NCBI RefSeq assembly: GCF_012971725.1
Contig: NZ_CP048833.1
Span: 5,084,001-5,148,000, forward strand
Reading direction: 5' to 3'
DNA from: Pseudomonas multiresinivorans
GTDB lineage: Bacteria > Pseudomonadota > Gammaproteobacteria > Pseudomonadales > Pseudomonadaceae
Length of the DNA stretch: 64,000 nucleotides
Part shown: piece by piece, positions 31,175 through 39,566 of the stretch
Position numbering within the stretch: the stretch's first letter is position 1
Layout: every line of letters begins with the position of its first letter
Position numbers and translations under genes: made by a program
The notes under the pieces: generated by a model
What the model saw: only the letters and a program-made list of their open reading frames with translations
Told to the model about the DNA's origin: nothing
Databases searched by the model: none

Positions 31175-32566
31175 ATGAAGCCTAACGTTCTCGAGCGATC
31201 CAGTAGTCCGCTCTCCCCCACTCCTCTGCGCGAATACCATTCCCGCGTGCTGGCCTATATCGCCATCGCCGCGACCATCACCGCCGGCACCTTCGCCAAG
31301 TACTTCGGCTACGACATCCTCTGGATGATCCCGTACGCCCTGCTCTACCCGCACCTGGCCCAGCAGGTCAGCCGCCGCTTCAAGCGCGACAATCCGCAAC
31401 GTACCCGCCTGGTGCTGCTGTTCATCGACGCCCTGCACGCCGGCATCGCCACTACGCTGCTGGGGTTCTCCGAGGTACCCAGCCTGATGCTGGTGCTGAT
31501 CCTCGCCTTCTCCGCGCTGATCATCGGCGGCCTGCGTTCGCTGGGCCTGGCATTGCTGGTGGCGCTGAGCGCCGCAGTACTCAGCGCCGCGCTGATCGCC
31601 CCGGCCTACAAGGGCCAGACGCCGAGCATCGTCGCGCTGGTCAGCGTGCTGTTCTCGACCCTGTACATCTGCATCACCGCCTTCTTTGTGCACCAGCAGG
31701 GCCTGCGCCTGGCCCAGGCCCGCTCGGACATCACCCTGGAGCAGGAAAAGGCCGCGCGCCTGGCCAGCAACCTGGCCAAGTACCTGTCGCCGCAGGTGTG
31801 GGAATCGATCTTCAGCGGCAAGCGCACGGTGCGCCTGGAAACCCAGCGCAAGAAGCTCACGGTGTTCTTCTCCGACATCAAGGGCTTCACCGAGCTGTCC
31901 GAGGAACTGGAAGCCGAAGCCCTCACCGACATGCTCAACAACTACCTCAACGAGATGTCGAAGATCGCCCTGAAGTACGGCGGCACCATCGACAAGTTCG
32001 TCGGCGACTGCGTGATGGTGTTCTTCGGCGACCCGGCCACTCAGGGCGCGAAGAAAGACGCCGTGGCCGCCGTGTCCATGGCCGTGGCCATGCGCAAGCA
32101 CATGAAGGTCATGCGCCAGCAATGGCGCGCCCAGGGCATCACCAAGCCGCTGGAAGTGCGCATGGGCCTGAACACCGGCTACTGCACCGTGGGCAACTTC
32201 GGCGCCGACACGCGCATGGACTACACCATCATCGGCCGCGAAGTGAACCTCGCCAGCCGCCTGGAAAGCGCGGCCGAAGCCGGCGAGATCCTCATCAGCC
32301 ACGAGACCTACTCGCTGGTGAAGGACGTGCTGATGTGCCGCGACAAGGGGCAGATCGCCGTGAAGGGCTTCAGCAAGCCGGTGCAGATCTACCAGGTGGT
32401 CGACTTCCGCCGCGACCTGGGCTCCAACCCCAGCTTTGTCGAGCACGAGGTGCCGGGCTTCTCCATGTACCTGGACACCAACAACGTGCAGAACTACGAC
32501 AAGGAACGGGTCATCCAGGCGCTGCAGCAGGCGGCGGAGAAGCTCAAGGACAAGATCATTCTCTGA
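31175..32566 (+). CDS. cyaB: Membrane-bound class III adenylate cyclase CyaB
   Basis: A 463-residue enzyme making cAMP. The N-terminal MASE2 membrane domain covers about residues 20-180 with six hydrophobic segments. The C-terminal cyclase homology domain contains the metal-binding VFFSDIKGFTELSE near residue 229 and FVGDCVMVFFGDP near residue 270, and the transition-state-stabilising GREVNLASRLES region near residue 352. Length and architecture match P. aeruginosa CyaB, whose cAMP activates Vfr and virulence genes. That role is known for the family and inferred here. It is probably monocistronic. Confidence 0.95.
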   Translation: MKPNVLERSSSPLSPTPLREYHSRVLAYIAIAATITAGTFAKYFGYDILWMIPYALLYPHLAQQVSRRFKRDNPQRTRLVLLFIDALHAGIATTLLGFSEVPSLMLVLILAFSALIIGGLRSLGLALLVALSAAVLSAALIAPAYKGQTPSIVALVSVLFSTLYICITAFFVHQQGLRLAQARSDITLEQEKAARLASNLAKYLSPQVWESIFSGKRTVRLETQRKKLTVFFSDIKGFTELSEELEAEALTDMLNNYLNEMSKIALKYGGTIDKFVGDCVMVFFGDPATQGAKKDAVAAVSMAVAMRKHMKVMRQQWRAQGITKPLEVRMGLNTGYCTVGNFGADTRMDYTIIGREVNLASRLESAAEAGEILISHETYSLVKDVLMCRDKGQIAVKGFSKPVQIYQVVDFRRDLGSNPSFVEHEVPGFSMYLDTNNVQNYDKERVIQALQQAAEKLKDKIIL

Positions 32567-32645
32567 TTCCTTTCCGCTTCTTCAGCGCATGCTTCTGCGT
32601 GCGCCTTTCTCGTTGATGCACACCCTCCCCGCTGGCGGCCGGCCA

Positions 32646-32805
32646 ATCGCGGGCAGAGTCCGCTCCTACGCGCGCCGGCGGTTCCCGTGCAAAGCCCAGC
32701 ATCCCCTGCACACGGCCAAGGCACAGCTGTAGGAGCGAGCTTGCTCGCGAACCCGCCCAGCTCCGGAGCGGCCGGGAAACCGTTCGCGAGCAAGCTCGCT
32801 CCTAC
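32646..32805. repeat. REP-like cluster downstream of cyaB
   Basis: One GGACT-type unit (complement strand, 32646-32669) is followed by an inverted pair of the GAGCTTGCTCGCGAA type at 32729-32751 and 32783-32805. The gap between cyaB and dctA (32567-32921) holds these repeats and the dctA terminator and no gene. Confidence 0.9.
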
Positions 32806-32837
32806 AAAAACGCGCAGCCCACGCTAACCACTCGCCC

Positions 32838-32867
32838 ATAAAAAAGCCCGCTCAATCGAGCGGGCTG
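32838..32867 (-). terminator. dctA terminator
   Basis: On the minus strand AGCCCGCTC-GATT-GAGCGGGCT is followed by TTTTTTA, about 55 bp beyond the dctA stop codon. Confidence 0.85.
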
Positions 32868-32921
32868 GAAAGGCTCCGGTGCTTCACGTTCACCGGGCCG
32901 AATTGCTCTTTGAAAAGCGCG

Positions 32922-34223
32922 TCAGGACGGCTGCAGCTCCGCGGAGTTGCCCGGGCCGGCGGCCAGTTCTGCGGACAGGGTCTTCTCGTCCAGCTGCTTG
33001 CACCACTTGGCGACCACGATGGTGGCGACACCGTTGCCGACCAGGTTGGTCAGCGCGCGGGCTTCGGACATGAAGCGGTCGATACCCAGGATCAGCGCCA
33101 GGCCCGCGACCGGCAGGTGGCCGACAGCGGACAGGGTGGCAGCCAGCACGATGAAGCCCGAACCGGTGACACCGGCGGCGCCCTTGGAGGCGATCAGCAG
33201 CACGACCAGCAGGGTGAGCTGGTGGGTGATGTCCATCGGGGTGTCAGTGGCCTGGGCGATGAACACGGCGGCCATGGTCAGGTAGATCGAGGTGCCATCG
33301 AGGTTGAACGAGTAGCCGGTCGGGATCACCAGGCCGACGACGCTCTTGTCGGCGCCCAGCTTCTCCATCTTGGCGATCATGCGCGGCAGGGCCGATTCGG
33401 AGGACGAGGTGCCCAGCACGATCAGCAATTCTTCGCGGATGTAGGAGATGAAGCGCAGGATGCTGAAACCGTGGGCGCGGGCAATGCCACCCAGCACGAT
33501 CAGCACGAACAGCAGGCAGGTGATGTAGAAGCACAGCATCAGCTGGCCCAGCTGTACCAGCGAGCCGAGGCCGTAGGCACCGATGGTGAAGGCCATGGCA
33601 CCGAAGGCACCGATGGGAGCGACCTTCATGATCACGTTGATGATGTTGAACATCACGTGGGTGATGCGATCGATGAACTCGAACACCGGCTTGCCGTAGT
33701 CACCCAGGCGGTGCAGCGCGTAACCGAACAGCACGGAGAAGAACAGTACCTGCAGGATGTCACCGTTGGCGAAGGCGCCGACCACGGTGCTCGGGATGAC
33801 GTTCATGAAGAAGTCGATGGTGCTCTGCTTCTCGCCCGAAGCGATGAAGCCGGTCAGCGCCGCGTTCTTGTTCATTTCGGCGGTCAGCGTGGCGACGTCG
33901 GCGTGCATGCCGGCGCCCGGCTGGACGACGTTGACCACGACCAGGCCGATGATCAGCGCAACGGTGGAAACGATTTCGAAGTACAGCAGCGCCATGCCGC
34001 CCGTCTTCCCCACGGCCTTCATGCTCTGCATGCCGGCGATGCCGGTGACCACGGTGCAGAAGATGATCGGCGCGATGGCCATCTTGATCAGTTTGACGAA
34101 GCCATCGCCCAGCGGCTTCATCAGTTTGGCGGTGTCGGGGTAGAAGTGGCCGAGTGCGATACCGATGGCGATGGCGATCAGTACCTGCACATACAGGCTT
34201 TTGTAGAAGGGTTGCTTGGTCAT
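32922..34223 (-). CDS. dctA: C4-dicarboxylate:proton symporter DctA
   Basis: A 433-residue inner-membrane DAACS-family transporter importing succinate, fumarate and malate. Visible landmarks are [21 protein letters not shown] at the N terminus, the serine-rich [13 protein letters not shown] loop near residue 270, [27 protein letters not shown] near residue 300, and [14 protein letters not shown]. The start at 34223 follows AGGACAGAGCTGCC. A perfect-core sigma-54 promoter lies 119 bp upstream, so expression should depend on RpoN and a DctB/DctD-type system. Confidence 0.96.
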   Translation of the reverse strand: MTKQPFYKSLYVQVLIAIAIGIALGHFYPDTAKLMKPLGDGFVKLIKMAIAPIIFCTVVTGIAGMQSMKAVGKTGGMALLYFEIVSTVALIIGLVVVNVVQPGAGMHADVATLTAEMNKNAALTGFIASGEKQSTIDFFMNVIPSTVVGAFANGDILQVLFFSVLFGYALHRLGDYGKPVFEFIDRITHVMFNIINVIMKVAPIGAFGAMAFTIGAYGLGSLVQLGQLMLCFYITCLLFVLIVLGGIARAHGFSILRFISYIREELLIVLGTSSSESALPRMIAKMEKLGADKSVVGLVIPTGYSFNLDGTSIYLTMAAVFIAQATDTPMDITHQLTLLVVLLIASKGAAGVTGSGFIVLAATLSAVGHLPVAGLALILGIDRFMSEARALTNLVGNGVATIVVAKWCKQLDEKTLSAELAAGPGNSAELQPS

Positions 34224-34341
34224 GGCAGCTCTGTCCTCTGGGCCTGCGCTCCCGGGGAGGCGCAAGACCGAACGCGTTATCTCCCTGCAATGGGAGAATT
34301 TGTTTTCAGGGCATGCCAGACGGCAGGCCTTGCTCGCCTAT

Positions 34342-34357
34342 CGCAAGTGCTGTGCCA
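34342..34357 (-). promoter_or_regulatory. Sigma-54 (-24/-12) promoter of dctA
   Basis: The minus strand reads TGGCAC-AGCAC-TTGCG, matching the RpoN consensus TGGCAC-N5-TTGC exactly at all core bases. It is oriented toward dctA with a leader of about 100 nt. dctA in Pseudomonas and rhizobia is known to be RpoN/DctD-dependent. Confidence 0.88.
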
Positions 34358-34434
34358 GACCTTTAAAAAATATGTAACCCCTTTAAATTCAACGGCTTCC
34401 GTAAAAAGGCAGGGCACGGAAGGCGCCGAATATG

Positions 34435-34470
34435 GCGGAAACCCGCCTCCTCGCTGGCGGGTTTCCCGCC
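34435..34470. other. GC-rich hairpin between dctA and araC-type gene
   Basis: GGAAACCCGCC-TCCTCGCT-GGCGGGTTTCC forms an 11-bp stem in the divergent intergenic region (34224-34586). It lies about 120 bp before the regulator start. No T-run follows on the plus strand; its role is unclear. Confidence 0.5.
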
Positions 34471-34586
34471 CTCTGGCGGGTATCCGCCACGGCCTTCGTA
34501 CCGTAGATTGTAGAACTCCGATCAGGTTCGATCGGGTTTGCCGCACTGTTCTTTCGGACATGCGGACAGAACAACAAGGACCGCTC

Positions 34587-35588
34587 ATGCGTGAACGCAC
34601 CATTGCCAGCCATTTCGTCCGCGCCGCCGTCCAAGGCGCCCAGCGCAAGGGGCTCGACGTCCAGGCGCTGCTGCGCGACGCCGGCATCGTCCCGGCCATC
34701 CTCGAGGAACCTCGCGCACGGATCGATCCCGAGCAGTTCAGCCGCCTGATGCAGACCCTCTGGGAAGCGCTGGACGACGAATACATGGGCTTCGGCAGCC
34801 TGCCGAGCAAGCGCGGCACCTTCGCCATGATGTGCAACGCGATCATCCACTGCCGCACGCTGGAGAAGGCGCTGGGCCGCGGCTCGCTGTTCTACGGGTT
34901 GTTTCCCGAGGCGCCGCGGATCGAGCTAGTGCGCGACGGCGACCGCGCCCGGCTGACCCTGGACGAGACCCACCTGCGCGACCCGGACCACTTCCTCACC
35001 GAGAGCCTGCTGCTGATCTGGCACCGCCTGGCCAGTTGGTTGATCGGCCAGCGCATCCGCCTGGAGGAAGCCACCTTCAGCTACCCGCCGCCCGAGCACC
35101 AGGCCGAGTACGACCTGCTGTTCCCCTGCCCTCGCCGCTTCGCCGCCGCCAGCACCAGCCTGCTGTTGCAGGCACGCTACCTGGACATGCCGCTGCTGCA
35201 GGACGAGCGCACGCTCAAGCACTTCCTCAAAGATTCACCCGCCGACCTGCTGGCCCGCCCTGACGGCGGCGACAGCCTTACCAGCCAGATCCGCCGCCTG
35301 CTCGGCCGCGACTGCCGCCGCTGGCCGGACCTGGAGCAGGTCGCCGCGCAACTGCACATGAGCCCGCAGACCCTGCGCCGGCATCTGCGGGAAGAAGGGC
35401 CGAACTTCCAGGAATTGAAGGACCAGCTGCGCCGCGACCTGGCGATCTACTACCTGGGCCGCGACGAGCACTCCATCCAGGACATCGCCGACCAGCTCGG
35501 TTTCTCCGAGCCATCGGCGTTCCACCGGGCGTTCAAGAAATGGACGGGGCTGACGCCCGGTGCGTATCGGGCGCAGCAGGGGGAGTAG
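34587..35588 (+). CDS. AraC-family transcriptional regulator
   Basis: A 333-residue regulator of the arabinose-binding-domain subgroup. The N-terminal domain begins RERTIASHFVRAAVQGAQRKGLD with SRLMQTLWEALDDEYMGFG near residue 50. The C-terminal AraC double helix-turn-helix occupies about residues 240-330, including VAAQLHMSPQTLRRHLREEG and SIQDIADQLGFSEPSAFHRAFKKWTGLTP. The ligand is unknown. It is divergent from dctA, but dctA has its own sigma-54 promoter, so regulation of dctA by this protein is only possible. AAGGA precedes the ATG. Confidence 0.92.
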   Translation: MRERTIASHFVRAAVQGAQRKGLDVQALLRDAGIVPAILEEPRARIDPEQFSRLMQTLWEALDDEYMGFGSLPSKRGTFAMMCNAIIHCRTLEKALGRGSLFYGLFPEAPRIELVRDGDRARLTLDETHLRDPDHFLTESLLLIWHRLASWLIGQRIRLEEATFSYPPPEHQAEYDLLFPCPRRFAAASTSLLLQARYLDMPLLQDERTLKHFLKDSPADLLARPDGGDSLTSQIRRLLGRDCRRWPDLEQVAAQLHMSPQTLRRHLREEGPNFQELKDQLRRDLAIYYLGRDEHSIQDIADQLGFSEPSAFHRAFKKWTGLTPGAYRAQQGE

Positions 35589-35627
35589 TAGTGCCGTTGC
35601 CTGTGGGATCTCGCGGCTGTGGCCCTT

Positions 35628-35698
35628 GTAGGAGCGGACTCCGTCCGCGATGGCATCCGGTATGCAGCGAACTCATCGCGGACAAAGTCCGCTCCTAC
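35628..35698. repeat. Inverted REP-like pair (GGACT type)
   Basis: GTAGGAGCGGACTCCGTCCGCGAT at 35628-35651 faces its complement at 35675-35698. It lies between the 3' ends of the convergent AraC-type gene and phoQ, and ends 14 bp from the phoQ stop. Confidence 0.92.
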
Positions 35699-35711
35699 GC
35701 AAATGCAGGAT

Positions 35712-37055
35712 TCAAGCCGGCAGGCGAATCCGGAAGCAAGCGCCGCCCAGCGCGGAATCCTCCAGCGCCAGCTCGCCGTCGTAGCTGTCGATGATGTCCT
35801 TGACCACCGCCGTGCCGATGCCCTGGCCGGGGTGCTGGGTATCCAGGCGCTCGCCGCGCTTGAGGATGCGCTCGCGCTGGCTGGCGGGAACTCCGGGGCC
35901 GTCGTCCTCGATGATCAGTTCGAACATCCGGCCCTCCTTGCGCGCGCTGACCTTCACCGTGGTCAGGCACAGGCGATAGGCGTTCTCCAGCAGGTTGCCG
36001 AGCATCTCCAGCAGCGCGCCCTTTTCCAGCGGCAGGGAAAAGCCCGGCGGGATATCCCGCGCAAGCTTCACCCGCTTGTCGCGGTAGACCTTGTCCAGCG
36101 CGCCGCCGATGGTGTCCAGCAGCGGATCGAGGGCCGCGCGGTGGCGGATCAGGCCGCTCTTGCGCAGGGTCGCGCGCTGCAACTGGTAGCCGATCTGCTG
36201 GCTCATGCGCTCGATCTGGGTCTGCAGCACCTGCACCTGCTCGCGGTTCTGCGGCTGGTCGGCGAGGGTTTCGCTGACGCCCTGCAGTACCGCCAGCGGC
36301 GTCTTCAGGCTGTGGGCGAGGTCGCCCAGGGAATTGCGGTAGCGCTCGCGCTGGGCACGTTCGCTTTCCAGCAGGCGGTTGACCGAGTCGGTCAGGCGCA
36401 GCATCTCGGCAGGATGATCATCGCTCAGGCTCTCGCGATCACCGGCCTCGATCTGGTCCAGCTCCGAGCGCAGCCCGCGCATGGAGCGAAAGCCCCAGCC
36501 CAGGCCGAGCCAGAGCAGGCCCAGCAGCAACAGAAGCGCGCCGCCGAGCCAGAGGTAGAGCTGGTCGCGGAAGCCACTGACCAGTTCGCGGAATTCGCTC
36601 TCCGGCTGCATGGTGACGATGCTGTAGGCAGCACGCTTGCCGCCGAGCAGGTCGATCTCCACGTCGTAGACGAAGAACTCCTGGCCAGAGGCATCGCGGA
36701 TGCGGGTGAACTCGTCGATCATGCCGTCGTACTTGGGCGAGTAGTCAACGCTCTCGTCCTGGGCCGAGGTGGAGCGCCACACCAGCTTGCCGGACTGGTC
36801 ATAGATGAAGCCCAGCAACTTGGATTCGGGAAGGTTGAAGTCTTCCACCGGCAGGTGCTCGGGCATGCTCAGGACATTGCCTTCGATACGCGCCGAAGAC
36901 ACCAGGGTCGCCACGTCCGCCGCCAGGCGTTGCTGGATGGCATTCTCCAGGGCGATGCTGAACGCACGCTGGAGAGCCGGCAGCAACGCGGCCATGAACA
37001 GCACGGCGAGAATCGCCGCACCGATCATCAGCCGCAGGCGCAGCGAGCGGATCAT
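35712..37055 (-). CDS. phoQ: Sensor histidine kinase PhoQ
   Basis: A 447-residue inner-membrane kinase sensing low Mg2+ and cationic peptides. TM1 is near residues 8-28, followed by an acidic periplasmic sensor domain to about residue 165, then TM2 (LWLGGALLLLLGLLWLGLGWG). A HAMP-like segment and the dimerisation helix follow, with the phosphoacceptor in LGDLAHSLKTPLAVLQG near residue 254. The ATPase domain has NLLENAYRLC (N box) and EDDGPGVP (G1), then GQGIGTAVVKDI (G2). Its ATG overlaps the phoP stop by 4 nt (ATGA). Confidence 0.96.
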   Translation of the reverse strand: MIRSLRLRLMIGAAILAVLFMAALLPALQRAFSIALENAIQQRLAADVATLVSSARIEGNVLSMPEHLPVEDFNLPESKLLGFIYDQSGKLVWRSTSAQDESVDYSPKYDGMIDEFTRIRDASGQEFFVYDVEIDLLGGKRAAYSIVTMQPESEFRELVSGFRDQLYLWLGGALLLLLGLLWLGLGWGFRSMRGLRSELDQIEAGDRESLSDDHPAEMLRLTDSVNRLLESERAQRERYRNSLGDLAHSLKTPLAVLQGVSETLADQPQNREQVQVLQTQIERMSQQIGYQLQRATLRKSGLIRHRAALDPLLDTIGGALDKVYRDKRVKLARDIPPGFSLPLEKGALLEMLGNLLENAYRLCLTTVKVSARKEGRMFELIIEDDGPGVPASQRERILKRGERLDTQHPGQGIGTAVVKDIIDSYDGELALEDSALGGACFRIRLPA

Positions 37056-37729
37056 TTACACAGCTCGTTGAAGATGTAGCCCTGGCCGCGCACGGTATCG
37101 ATCGGCTTGAAGCCCGCTGCGCTCTCCAGCTTGCGGCGCAGGCGCCCGACCAGTACCTCGATGACGTTCGGGTCGCGCTCGTCGTCGTCCGGGTAGAGCT
37201 GCTCGATCAGGCGCTCCTTGGCGACCACCTGCTGATGATGGCGCATGAGGTATTCGAGGATGCGGTACTCGAAGGCGGTCAGCTGCAGCGATTCGCCGTT
37301 GACCAGTGCCTGCTTGCGGTTGATGTCCAGCAGCAGCGGGCCGGCCTCGATGCTCGACTGGGCGAAGCCGCTGGAGCGGCGCAGCAGTGCGTTCAGGCGG
37401 GCCTCCAGTTCTTCGAACTGGAAGGGCTTGACCACGTAGTCGTCGGCGCCGGCGGCCAGGCCTTCGACCTTGTCCTGCCAGTTGCCGCGAGCGGTGAGGA
37501 TGAGTATGGGGAAGGTCTTGCCCTGGCTGCGGAATTCGCGGATCAGGTCCAGGCCGCTCATGCCGGGCAGCCCAAGGTCGATCATCGCCAGGTCGTGATG
37601 GTATTCGCTGGCGCGGTACAGCGCCTCTTCGGCGTTGGCGACGGCATCGACCACGTGGCCTTGCTCGCCAAGCCGGGTGTACAGGTGATGGCGCAACAGC
37701 GCCTCGTCTTCCACCACCAGCAGTTTCAT
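37052..37729 (-). CDS. phoP: Response regulator PhoP
   Basis: A 225-residue OmpR-class regulator. The receiver domain starts MKLLVVEDEALLRHHL with phospho-acceptor Asp in LAMIDLGLPGMSGLDL near residue 51, and Thr/Lys in ILTARG and VVKPF. The C-terminal winged helix contains LTAFEYRILEYLM and NVIEVLVGRLRRKLE. It controls oprH-phoP-phoQ and lipid A modification genes during Mg2+ limitation. The start at 37729 gives the family N terminus. It is 56 bp after oprH, with a hairpin between. Confidence 0.97.
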   Translation of the reverse strand: MKLLVVEDEALLRHHLYTRLGEQGHVVDAVANAEEALYRASEYHHDLAMIDLGLPGMSGLDLIREFRSQGKTFPILILTARGNWQDKVEGLAAGADDYVVKPFQFEELEARLNALLRRSSGFAQSSIEAGPLLLDINRKQALVNGESLQLTAFEYRILEYLMRHHQQVVAKERLIEQLYPDDDERDPNVIEVLVGRLRRKLESAAGFKPIDTVRGQGYIFNELCK

Positions 37730-37750
37730 GCGCTTGCTCCCTGTGTCAGG

Positions 37751-37776
37751 CAACCGGGCCTCGCGGGGCCCGGTTG
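37751..37776 (-). other. Intercistronic hairpin between oprH and phoP
   Basis: A 10-bp perfect stem CAACCGGGCC/GGCCCGGTTG with a 6-nt loop lies in the 56-bp spacer and is not followed by T residues. Such a structure could stabilise the oprH portion of the transcript or partly attenuate phoPQ, which would match the need for far more porin than regulator. Confidence 0.65.
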
Positions 37777-37785
37777 CGGTACCGG

Positions 37786-38397
37786 TCAGAACTTGTAGTT
37801 GGCGCCCAGGTAGAACTGGGAGCTGCTGTGCAGGTCAAGGGATCCCACCTTGCCGCCGCCGTGCGGGCTCATCTCGGTACTCGCGTTGGTACGCAGGTAA
37901 CGGTAGCCACCTTCGAGCGATGCGTTCTTGCCGACCTCCTGGAGAATACCGGCTTGCGCACCGATGGCGTAACCCACGTCGCTGTCGCGGCTGTAGCCCT
38001 TGGAGTCCTGCTCCAGCTTGACCAGGCCGGCGGTGCCGCCGCCGAACAGCTTGGTGCCCTGGTCGCCCAGCGGCAGGAAGGCGTCGTAGCTGCCGAGCAG
38101 GTTCTGCTGACGCAGCTTCAGGCCGTTCTCGGTGTCGGAGACGTTTTCATAGGTGACGTAGTAGCGGCCCTGCTCCATCTGCTGGCCGGCGCGCACGCCC
38201 CAGGTGCCGCTGTTGTTGATCACGCTGTCGAACTTCGGGTTGCCGAGGTTGCGGTTCAGCGCATCGGATTTCTGGATGTTGTTGCTGGTTTCGCCCCAGG
38301 TCATGCCGACGAAGGTGTCGGCGGCGCTGGCGGCTGTAGCGGCGACACTGGCACCGAGGATGGCGCTGGCGAGGGCGATTTTCTTCAGAGTTTTCAT
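37786..38397 (-). CDS. oprH: Outer membrane protein OprH
   Basis: A 203-residue eight-stranded outer-membrane barrel that binds LPS and stabilises the surface when Mg2+ is scarce. The signal peptide is MKTLKKIALASAILGASVAATAASA. The mature part is rich in Gly, aromatic and basic residues and ends FYLGANYKF, with the terminal Phe expected of outer-membrane barrels. The start at 38397 follows GACGGGAGAATCCCC. It is first in oprH-phoP-phoQ, with PhoP boxes upstream. Confidence 0.95.
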   Translation of the reverse strand: MKTLKKIALASAILGASVAATAASAADTFVGMTWGETSNNIQKSDALNRNLGNPKFDSVINNSGTWGVRAGQQMEQGRYYVTYENVSDTENGLKLRQQNLLGSYDAFLPLGDQGTKLFGGGTAGLVKLEQDSKGYSRDSDVGYAIGAQAGILQEVGKNASLEGGYRYLRTNASTEMSPHGGGKVGSLDLHSSSQFYLGANYKF

Positions 38398-38457
38398 GGG
38401 GATTCTCCCGTCAGAGGTCAGTAGTGTGTTGACGGGGAGAAGGTTACGAGGAGGGCT

Positions 38458-38496
38458 CTGAACGAAACCTGTCAGGGCGCTGAACCATCGCTGAAC
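38458..38496 (-). promoter_or_regulatory. PhoP box array upstream of oprH
   Basis: On the minus strand GTTCAG-CGATG-GTTCAG (38496-38480) forms the direct repeat recognised by PhoP, with an 11-bp period. A third GTTCAG at 38463-38458 lies two further helical turns downstream, in phase. The array lies 60-100 bp before the oprH start and indicates autoregulation of the operon. Confidence 0.82.
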
Positions 38497-38595
38497 GAAT
38501 GCGCTGTATGAAAAAAGAATAACGCTCGTAGGCTTTTGCCCACACACAGCGCAGGGACTAGGCTCATTCCCAGTCGTTGGCGGGAGGCTGACCAA

Positions 38596-38763
38596 ATGAC
38601 TGAAGAGACCGGACCCGGCACGGACAAAGGCAAGGAAACCCGGCTGTTCCTGTTCCTCGTGATCTGCCTGTTCCCTCTGCTCTCCGTAGCCATCGTCGGT
38701 GGCTATGGCTTTATCGTGTGGATGTACCAACTGGTGGTGGGGCCCCCCGGCCCGCCGTCCTAG
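38596..38763 (+). CDS. napE: Periplasmic nitrate reductase subunit NapE
   Basis: A 55-residue inner-membrane protein. After a charged N terminus (MTEETGPGTDKGKETR) a single transmembrane helix (LFLFLVICLFPLLSVAIVGGYGFIV) is followed by a short tail, as in other NapE proteins. GGGAGG lies before the ATG. It opens the napEFDABC operon. Its function is uncertain, possibly a membrane accessory of Nap. No ANR box (TTGAT-N4-ATCAA) was found in the 198 bp upstream. Confidence 0.93.
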   Translation: MTEETGPGTDKGKETRLFLFLVICLFPLLSVAIVGGYGFIVWMYQLVVGPPGPPS

Positions 38764-38770
38764 GGGCGCC

Positions 38771-39256
38771 ATGATGCTCGCCCGACGCGCCTTGCTGCGG
38801 CGCCTGGGCGGTGCGCCTGAAGTACGTCGCCCGCCATGGACTGCCACCGCCAGCGAATTTCTCGAAGGCTGCACACGCTGCAATGCCTGCATCGACGCTT
38901 GCCCCGAGCAAGTGTTGCGCATCGGCGACGGCGGCTATCCGCAGCTGGACTTCACCAACGCCGGCTGCAGCCTGTGCGGCGCCTGCGCGCGCACCTGCGA
39001 AGCCGAGGTGTTCGACCTGAGCCGCGAGGCGTTTCCCTGGCGCGCGCAGATCGACGACCACTGCCTGGCCCGCGCCGGCATCCACTGCCGCAGCTGCGAC
39101 GACGCCTGCGAACCGCGCGCCATCCGCTTCCGCCCGCAACTCGGCGGGCCATCCCTGCCCACCCTCGACCCGACCCTGTGCACAGGCTGCGGCGCCTGCG
39201 TCTCGCCCTGCCCCGGCAACGCCATCCACCTGAACCGTGAGGCCCACCATGCCTGA
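38771..39256 (+). CDS. napF: Ferredoxin-type protein NapF
   Basis: A 161-residue cytoplasmic iron-sulfur protein involved in NapA maturation. Several four-cysteine clusters are visible: CTRCNACIDACPE, CSLCGACARTCEA, and CTGCGACVSPCPG, with a further CRSCDDACEP segment between, as expected for ferredoxin-type clusters. The ATG at 38771 (or 38774) follows AGGGG in a 7-bp gap after napE. Confidence 0.94.
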   Translation: MMLARRALLRRLGGAPEVRRPPWTATASEFLEGCTRCNACIDACPEQVLRIGDGGYPQLDFTNAGCSLCGACARTCEAEVFDLSREAFPWRAQIDDHCLARAGIHCRSCDDACEPRAIRFRPQLGGPSLPTLDPTLCTGCGACVSPCPGNAIHLNREAHHA

Positions 39257-39566
39257 GACCCAGATGCCCGAGAGCATCCAGATCGCCAGCCTGATCGTGC
39301 ACACGCGCCCCGAGCTGCTCGAGGCGGTGAAGGCCAACCTGCTGCGCCTGCCGAACCTGGAAGTCCATCAGCAAAGCGCCCAGGGAAAGCTGGTCGTGCT
39401 GCTCGAAGCCGAGCATGAGGCGAGCATCCTCGACAACCTCAATGCCATCCAGAACCTGCCCGGCGTTCTCAACGCGGTGCTGATCTACCACGAGGTCGTC
39501 GAGTCGCCGGAAGCCCCGCAGATCGAGCCCCAACCCGAACTGGCCCAGGCCGGAGGTGCAAGATGA
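39249..39566 (+). CDS. napD: NapD, NapA-specific Tat chaperone
   Basis: A 105-residue cytoplasmic chaperone that binds the NapA twin-arginine signal peptide before export. The family core [32 protein letters not shown] and [36 protein letters not shown] spans residues 10-85. It overlaps the napF end, and its own end overlaps the napA start by 4 nt. The C terminus carries an extra acidic Pro/Gln tail of about 20 residues. Confidence 0.95.
   Translation: MPETQMPESIQIASLIVHTRPELLEAVKANLLRLPNLEVHQQSAQGKLVVLLEAEHEASILDNLNAIQNLPGVLNAVLIYHEVVESPEAPQIEPQPELAQAGGAR

Noticed and set aside
32910..34586. A long plus-strand open frame running through dctA and into the AraC regulator
   Set aside because: It is antisense to an unmistakable DctA protein, and its first part has the Gln/Gly/Asp-rich, low-complexity look of a GC-rich shadow frame. 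The regulator starts at 34587.
38398..38595. ANR/FNR box upstream of napE
   Set aside because: No TTGAT-N4-ATCAA match or close variant was found in this interval.
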